This document shows positions 57,330 to 64,000 of a stretch of 64,000 nt of DNA, one piece after another. The translations under genes were made by a program, and so were the position numbers. The notes below the pieces were generated by a model. That model had not been told where the DNA came from and searched no databases. It was given only the letters and a program-made list of their open reading frames with translations. This stretch comes from Hemileia vastatrix (taxonomy: Eukaryota > Basidiomycota > Pucciniomycetes > Pucciniales > Zaghouaniaceae), in the NCBI GenBank assembly GCA_030280995.1, contig JASXTE010000008.1:23867193-23931192 (forward strand). Direction: 5' to 3'. Position 1 is the stretch's first letter; each line of letters starts with the position of its first letter.

Positions 57330-57790
57330 TCTAATCATAAAATGGCCAAGAAATCTGGACTTCACAACTGGAAAGATTTGGAATAGGTTGAACTCAGTAA
57401 AAATTATATCTTTTCTTCTAATTTTATAATCTCCTATAGAGAATTTCATGAAAATATTCATATAGACAGAACTGATTCTAATATGCTTACTTTTGGGCTT
57501 TTCTGTTATATCAATCCTATTACTTGAAGTCCAACCCCTTCACCAGCTCAAATCAAAGACAATGGAATTTACTTGCTGTCTCATTACCATGTAATTGATT
57601 TTGTTTTAGGAAATATATTATTGAAGAGATAATAATCAAACTACTAAGGCACCTCCTGGATTGGAATATTACAAAAAAGTTTCTCATTTTGGATTTTATT
57701 TTCAGATCAATCAAAGTTTAATAAACTGGGTAAGTAAAGTAAGGGGTGAAGTGTTAATGACTACTAAAACATCAGGGAGGTGCTGTAAAT
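57330..57790 (+). pseudogene. TET/JBP-like 2OG-Fe(II) dioxygenase remnant (left arm)
   Basis: Frames carry NYIFSSNFIISYREF, then HIDRTDSNMLTFGLF, giving the H-x-D iron-binding motif, then AQIKDNGIYLLSHYHVIDF and KAPPGLEYYKKVSHFGFYFQ. The series matches the Tet-like dioxygenase domain found in many basidiomycete proteins, where it oxidises 5-methylcytosine or related bases. Several stops are present, and the second metal-binding His before TTKAPPG appears to be Gln. Inactive. Identification rests on motif order, not on a search. Confidence 0.55.
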
Positions 57791-58429
57791 ATGGTAATTA
57801 AAGGATTTCCAAATTTATATATTTCTTCCTAAATTTTTAACTTATAAGTTAAAAAAGATTATCAATTGAATTTAAGTATTTGACCATTGGGCCCCTGTGC
57901 TGTATAAAGATGTTCATTCAAACATATAATTATATTGTATGAATGAGTTTAAATTACCATTCTTGTCATATATTTTCTTTGATTTTGGTCATTTCTGAAA
58001 TTATTGGCAGGTAGTATTTGGGATTCCATTACTTTTACTTGGTTGATTATTCTTTCTGATTGATTTAATTAATTATTTATGAAATAAAAATAAAAATTTG
58101 GTAATCCTCACCCCCTCCCTGAGAAAATTTCAGGGGGGTATTTCCAAATTTTCAAATAAGATGTGTATAATTTTTAACTTGAAAAACATTTGGTGATACC
58201 CACCCCTAACTTCAATAAAATACAGGGGTGGAGTATTGCAAAATTCTTTCAAGTCAAGAATTTTATTTAAATTTTTTTTTCTAAATTAAAATAAGAATAT
58301 TCAACTAATTATTGATAGAGTAATGAAATGGATAAAATTATGAAAAAATTTCATGCACAATAATTATGAACAAATTACATATGAACACTACAAGAAAAAC
58401 TATTCATAAAACATTTTCATTAGGAATTC

Positions 58430-59757
58430 AAATTACTCAACATATTTTGCATCCTGTCAAGAAAAATGTATTTTTTGAACCATCCTCAAGTTGATGCTTG
58501 AGTTTCATTTAATCCAATAGAATTGTACTTAAGAGCCTTCTCATCTTTCTTTATCTTGAATTTATCCTCCTCTAAGTTATGTTCCCTCTCATCTATTTGT
58601 AAAGAAAGCATGAATTTTTTCTCCTCCAAGTCTTGTAACCTCTCTTCCCTCTACAAAGAGAGCTTTAATTTCCTCTCCTCCAAGTCTTGTGCCCTATCAT
58701 CCCTTTGTAAAGAGAGCTTGTATTGTTTTTTTTGAAAGTTAAGAGTATATCTTACAACTTCAACTTTACCTAGAGTGAAAAGGAAAATTAACAAATAAAA
58801 AGAAAAGCTCACTAAATCATTAAGAGGTATGCTATTTCTTGCCAGCATCACATTTTTTCAAAAAATCATTAATGGAAGAAAAAGGGGTTTGGGAAAAACT
58901 GTCTCTCTTTTGTTTTCTTTGACTGTTGAAGTTCAGAGTAGTTGATATTCTTTGCTTTTTTTTGGAGGTAAAATTTTCCTCTTCATCATTGATGCTAGTA
59001 TCAGACTTGCTTGCTTGAGGATCCTGGGTTTGTTCATTAGCCTTTTTAAAAGTAAAAAAAAGAGATGTAAATAAAAAAATCAAACAACTAGACAAGAAAT
59101 AAAAGCTCACTGGAGTTAGATTGGGTTGGTTTATACTTCCATAAGGATATATTGAAAATATATCTTGATTGGTGGAAGTAAAATGAGGTGAGGCTTGAGG
59201 AGAAGAGGAAGGAAAAAGATTTCTTTCAACATCATGTTTGGAGATATAATCTTCTCCATCCAACATTTTTTCAGGATTAAAATTGGCTTTCTCTCCAAAT
59301 ACTGAATGAATCTCTTTATAGTAAGGTTATAAAGAATCAAATTTATTGTCTCTAGATTTTATGCCCTTACTTATATGAAGGTCAGTAATACAAAAACCAG
59401 TGGAAGATGGAATAGTCTAAGCCTTGTATTTGGTTTGATAGTGCTTGAAGCATTCAGACATATTTTTAGGCAAAAGATTATTTCTTCCCTCTGTCTTATT
59501 TTGTAATTCATCGGCCATTAGAAGATATACATTGAATTTTAATGCAGGGGGATGTCCTACTTTAGCTGCATTCTCAGTAACAAAACAAGAATCATAATTA
59601 AATTTAGTTTTAAGCCAGTTGATAAGTATGAGGCAATAATCTTTTTCATTTAAAAGTCATTTATTTCTAATCTGAGAAGGGGAGAGAGGGAGTAGTGGGA
59701 TTTGAAGAAAAACTGGGGGAAGACTGCCTTTGAGAAGATCTATGACAACAAGTCATG
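58430..59757 (-). pseudogene. Myb/SANT-like gene with repeated coiled-coil tail (left arm)
   Basis: Start near 59757 (MTCCHRSSQRQ). The Myb/SANT-like region includes LNEKDYCLILINWLKTKFNYD, then MSECFKHYQTKYK and PYYKEIHSVFGEKANF (59640-59280). A Ser/Pro-rich middle follows with ISKHDVERNLFPSSS. After likely introns (59140-59040; 58830-58770) the C-terminus has three copies of a 17-18 residue unit (RDDRAQDLEERKLKLSL; REERLQDLEEKKFMLSL; IDEREHNLEEDKFKI). A few stops are present. A DNA-binding partner for the neighbouring enzyme or transposase is a reasonable inference. Confidence 0.6.
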
Positions 59758-60261
59758 TTAAGATATTTGAAGATGAAAAGGAGAAGAAACAAACAGATGA
59801 GAGGGGGAGAGTATCTGAACAGACAAAATGAATAGACAGGATGGAAGTGTGAAACAAAGTAGGGAGGCTGGAACATCCAGATCTTTGTCCAAGATGTGAT
59901 TATGAAAAATTGAGGATATTAATGTCAAATAAGAGGTGAACATAGACATGTAAAAGGTCTAATAACCCAATAATTAGCAAATATAATTTCAGAAGATAAT
60001 TGGGGCATAATGATTTTTATCTGCAATTAATTTAATTTCAGATCCCTTCACATTGATACCCCTTAATAATTGGGTTATTAGACATTTTATGTGTCAATTT
60101 TCATCTCTTATCCAACATTTTTCTACTCAAGTTTTTATAACCACATCTTTGACAACTTTTTAAATATGTCAGCCTCCCTACCTTTATTCACACTTCAATA
60201 CATTCTGATTCTTCCTTATAACATCTGCTCATTTCTGCTCCTTCTCATCATCATCATCAAA

Positions 60262-61599
60262 TATCTTAAGATACCTCATTGTAATATATCATCTCAAAGG
60301 CAGCCTTCTCCTAGTTGTTCTTCAAGTCCCACAACTCTTTCTTTCCCCCACTCAGATGGGAAATCAAAAACCATTAGATTAAAAAAAGATGATCATCTCA
60401 TACTTATCAACTAACTGAATACTAAATCCAACTATGATTCTAGTTTTGGTATTGAGTATACAAATAAAGTAGGATGGCCCATTCATTGAAAGTCAATGGC
60501 TATCTTCTAATGGCTGATGAGTTACCAAATAAGACAATAGGAGAGGTAGATATTTTGTCTTAACAGATTTCTGAACACTATAAGAACTATTAATCCAAAT
60601 ATAAGAAGGCTAAGACTCTTTCATCTTCCACTAGTTTCTGTATTACTGACATCAATATCAGTAAGGGCATCAAATCTATCAATAATAAAATTGATTATGT
60701 ATCTCTTTTTTTTAAAGAGATGGATGCTATTTTTGGAGAGCAAGTAGAAGATGGAGAACATGCTATCTCCAAACATGATATCAAAGCATATCTTTTCCCA
60801 TCCTCTTTCTCCATTCAAGCCTCCCCTTTTTTGAATTCAACAAATCTAGATATCTTTTCTATAGATCCTTATGGTGATATAATCCAATATAATATAACGC
60901 CAGTAAGTTTTTTTCTTGTACATAGTCAATTTTTCATTTAATTATATTTTTCTTATTTCATAAAAGGCTAATGAAAAAACCCAGGGGCCACAATCAACCA
61001 AGTCTGAAGCTTGTAAAAATGATGATGATATAATTAATGTACCAAGTACATCAAGAAAAAAGCAAAGGGCTTCAAGTAGTCTTAAGTTCAGCTTTAAAAG
61101 AAAATAAAAAAGTGATAGTTTATCTCAAACCACTTTTTCTTCTATCAAAATATTTTTTTAGAAACGTGATGCTGGTAAGTGATTCCATACCTCCTTATAA
61201 TTTAATCCAATTTTCTTCTACTTTTTGTTGATATTTCTTACCACTCTGAAAAACATCAAAATTTGTAGAGAGACTAATCAATTTGAAAAGCAAAAATATG
61301 AGATCTCTTCAAGGATGGATGACAGAGCACAAGAATTGGAGGAGAGGAAGTATGAGCTCTCTTTATGGAAGGATGATAGGTCACAAGACTTGGAGGAGAA
61401 GAAATTTGAGCTTACTCTAAGTATTGAAAAATAAAAGAAAGAGAAGATACCTCTTGAACACAATAACCTATTGGAACAGATTAAATTCAAGTATCAACTT
61501 GAAGACAATTCAAAAAGAAAGTTTATTTTGATAGAATGTGTTAAAGCTAATAAAACTTATGAAGATATTGAACAATTAATAAAAAATTTTGATGACTAG
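60262..61599 (+). pseudogene. Myb/SANT-like gene (right arm)
   Basis: CNISSQRQPSPSCSSSPTTL and KKDDHLILIN (60270-60410), then LNTKSNYDSSF after a stop at the conserved Trp codon. The middle contains ISKHDIKAYLFPSS (60775). After possible introns (near 60903-60966 and 61100-61260) the coiled tail keeps repeats MDDRAQELEERKYELSL and KDDRSQDLEEKKFELTL and ends TYEDIEQLIKNFDD at 61599. The tail is more complete than in the left arm. Confidence 0.58.
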
Positions 61600-62229
61600 T
61601 TTGTTTTATTTCTTTTGAACTTCAACTCTTTGTAACTATTTGTACATAAATTTTTTCATAATTTCCTGTAGCTCATTGCTTTATGCATCATTAGTTGGAT
61701 ATTCATATTTTAATGTAAAAAAGTCTTTTTTAAATAAAATATTCAAGTCTCATTTTAAATTTGGCAATATACCCACTGAATTTTATTGAAGTAAAAGGAG
61801 CCTATCACCAAAATTCTTTCAAGTCAAACATTTCGAAAGTCTGATATGAAAATTTGGCAACCCCCCCTAAATTTTATTGAAGTAACAGGTGGATATCACC
61901 AAAATTTCAAGTCAAAATTTTTGCAAGTATGATATGTAAATTTGGCAATAACCCCCCTACATTTTAATATGGGAGGGGGTAAGGATTACCAAATTTTAAT
62001 TTTTATTTCTTAAATTAATAAATGAAAAAAATTAAAAAATATAATCAACAAAATAAAATTCATGGAGTTCTGAAAACTACCTGCCAATTAAAACATGTGA
62101 CAAGGATAATATTTGAGATTGAACTGATTCATACAAATAAATATTTGAAGGAATACCTTTATAAAGCTCAAAGGCTTGATGGTACATTACTTAGACTTGT
62201 TTGATCATCTTTAAAAACTGATAAATTAT

Positions 62230-62760
62230 AAATTTAAGAAATAAAAAAAATTGTAAAATATTTTAATTACCATATTTATAAGCCCTCCCTAGTTTTTAAC
62301 TATCCATTGACCCTTCAACCCTTACTTTACTAACCCAGTTTATCAAACTTTTGTTGATTTGAAAAGAGCACCCAAAATTAGTAAAATTTTCAGAACTTTC
62401 TAAACTTGGAGGTGCCTTACTGGTTTAATGATTTTTCCTTGAAGAGTTCCAAATTGCTTCCACAATTCCTTTTCCTATTCCAAAGTGGATAATGCATTGA
62501 TGATCAGGAAAGTAAAGTCCATGGCCTCTGATTTGAGCAGGTGAGGGGATTGGTTATCCAGTAATAAGAATGATATAACAGAGAAAACCAAAAATTAAGG
62601 AAATCAGAATTGTTTTTGTCTACATGAATCTGGTTATAAAAACCTCCATAGGTAATGATAACATTAGAAGAAAATATATAATCATTACTGAGCTGAACCC
62701 ATTCCATGTTGATCTAATTAGGAAGTCACATTTACTTGGCCAGTTTATGATTAGATTTAA
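62230..62760 (-). pseudogene. TET/JBP-like dioxygenase remnant (right arm)
   Basis: Minus-strand frames give MEWVQLSNDYIFSSNVIITY, GGFYNQIHVDKNNSDFLNFW with the H-x-D motif (HVD), then IRGHGLYFPDHQCIIHFGIG and GIVEAIWNSSRKNH before T-S-K-A-P-P. The last His is at the place of the second iron ligand. One frameshift and at least one stop separate the parts. It is the best-preserved TET-like copy in the window. Identification is by motif order. Confidence 0.58.
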
Positions 62761-62790
62761 ATGAAAAATTAAATAAATTTTTCAAATAAT

Positions 62791-64000
62791 TTTCCAAGAA
62801 GGAATTAAAGTATCATAAGCTTTTCCATCTTTCTAAATTATCCTTCATTTCTTGAGAACTGAGATTTTTGAGTAAAGAATTAATCCCTATAGAAGGAAAA
62901 AGACAAAAGTTTTCAATAAAAACATATTAACATAAATACTTACCAAGAGATGCACCCTTTTTGTAGCCAGGTCTCCAACCAAGTCCAATCATAATTCCTC
63001 CATATTTCTATTTATTCCTTAATGGTTGTCATAGCAATTCCATCTGATATAGAGTAGAGATGATATCCAATAGTTTATGAAACAACTCATCTTGAACACC
63101 ATTAAAAAATTGAAACTGTAAAATAAATTGAGGTTATTATCCATTACTAATAACCAAAACCACAAAATACTTCCTGCTAGCAGTTAAGTACTTGGTTTAT
63201 TCAGGTAATTATTGGGGATATTGATCTTATTTGGATATAGTCATTTTATAGAAACTCAAATTTTCTAAAGAGCCAAGGAAGGCTTTACAAAATTTTTTCC
63301 TTTGAATTAAATCATTTTTTTGATAAGATTGTAAGTTTTAAAAATAAGTAGTAGGTTTCAGAGTAGAAAGTGCTTTTAATTCTCTTGAAGAGTGAGAGGC
63401 TAAAGATGAAAGTAATGATTCAGAAGAGGAGAGTGATGACAGTGTGGAAGAGTTTGGGGATATTGAAGAAATTTTTTAAGAAATTTTGAAAAACGTTATT
63501 TTAATCAAAGACAAGAAAACCAAAAAAAAAGAAAAATAAATAATCAAAAAAATTTAAAAAAATAATTCACTGAAAAATATGTGAAACTGGGAAAAAAAGG
63601 CTCAACTTCAAATGTCAATATCTCAGAAACCAATGCACCAACTTCAAATCTGTTTGTGTAAAATGAAAGATGTGCTTCAGGATAATCTTCTGTTAAAAGG
63701 AATATATTTTGAATGAAACTTTCCCTAATTCCAACTCTTATTTTCATAATTGCACAGAAACTTGAAAAGTGATGATGAAAATGCCAACAAGAGGGAGCTA
63801 AAAGACTATATAATCAGAAGATAAGAGCTTAAGAAGCCTTATTTTCTAGTTATGAAATAAAAAAACATGAAATAAATAAATTGAAAATTGGAAAAAAGGA
63901 TCAACTTTAAGGTCAATATCTCAGCAACCACTGAACCAAAATCAAATCTTTTTGTGGGAAATGAAAGATAGGCTTCTGGAAAATTTTCACCTAAAAGAAC
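62791..64000. other. Flank with repeated coding-like module and acidic segment
   Basis: A module translated on the minus strand as RFEVGALVSEILTFEVEPFFPS is at 63747-63580, again in decayed form at about 63890-64000, and on the plus strand at 27245-27365, each time upstream of a TET-like gene on the same strand. A plus-strand acidic run (EEESDDSVEEFGDIEEIF) is at about 63430-63477. No complete gene is resolved. Confidence 0.45.

Larger units (their letters stand above)
57280..60064 (+). mobile_element. TET/Myb unit, left arm of an inverted pair
   Basis: Plus-strand TET-like gene remnant followed by a minus-strand Myb/SANT-like gene, convergent, ending at a terminus near 60060 (CACATTGATACCCC). 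It is mirrored by 60066-62790 in opposite orientation with easily visible similarity (for example the 59700-59960 and 60066-60310 blocks). Confidence 0.7.
60066..62790 (-). mobile_element. TET/Myb unit, right arm of an inverted pair
   Basis: Mirror of 57280-60064: a plus-strand Myb/SANT-like gene then a minus-strand TET-like gene. The arm begins inside the unit (TAATAATTGGGTTATTAGAC), about 100 bp short of the terminus. The junction 60060-60070 has no long spacer, so the locus is close to a 5.4-kb imperfect palindrome. Confidence 0.65.

Noticed and set aside
1..64000. CRISPR, tRNA, rRNA, riboswitch or bacterial operon features
   Set aside because: None seen; short repeats here are irregular, and introns and LTR elements show a eukaryotic genome.

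Overview
The window reads as a transposon-saturated stretch of a large, AT-rich fungal genome. Short GT-AG introns (about 45-220 nt), chromodomain Gypsy elements, a Tnp2-type DNA transposon, and a mobile pair of TET/JBP-like dioxygenase and Myb/SANT-like genes all point to a basidiomycete. A rust fungus (Pucciniales) is my best guess, by inference from family resemblance only; no database was searched. No rRNA, tRNA, CRISPR array or bacterial-type operon was seen.

Layout. 1-3568: AT-rich, no recognisable gene. 3600-6558: copy A1 of Gypsy chromovirus family A (minus strand), with LTR, gag, protease and the start of RT, then truncated. 6559-7372: broken plus-strand gene with a Zn(II)2Cys6-like cluster. 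7392-20496: element B, a 13.1-kb Gypsy element (plus strand) with nearly identical 1,092-bp LTRs and a CCGG target duplication. Its 4.2-kb 3' region holds five two-hairpin modules, 13 copies of a short motif and two antisense, spliced, cysteine-rich genes. 20501-21478: purine-rich tract. 21479-27177: copy A2 of family A with 5' LTR, gag and pol through the chromodomain. 27230-37864: remnant of a TET/Myb DNA transposon, interrupted by a 961-bp insert and by Gypsy element D (29027-37545, TSD ATATA). 37865-43682: the only island that looks like host DNA. It holds a multi-exon membrane-protein gene and a three-exon gene for a 95-residue membrane protein. 44183-44328: a small MITE. 44519-57274: Gypsy element C (minus strand), carrying a family-A solo LTR (TSD TTACC) and, in place of its integrase core, a Tnp2 transposon with a convergent accessory gene. 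57280-62790: two TET/Myb units in head-to-head inverted arrangement. 62790-64000: flank with a repeated coding-like module.

The elements show distinctive expression signals. Family A combines a primer site complementary to its own predicted mRNA 5' end (Tf1-like self-priming) with a textbook -1 frameshift signal (A AAA AAC, short spacer, 9-bp stem) between gag and pol. Element B joins gag-pro to pol by an overlapping TAATG stop-start. Element D has six or seven degenerate repeats in its leader. Most in-frame stops examined fit single C-to-T or G-to-A transitions, and CpGs in A1 are often TpG or CpA in A2, which suggests deamination of methylated DNA.

Candidate new biology, in order: the covarying two-hairpin RNA modules and antisense zinc-cluster genes of element B; the TET/Myb two-gene mobile unit; the self-priming plus frameshift control in family A; and the small spliced host genes missed by simple ORF calling.
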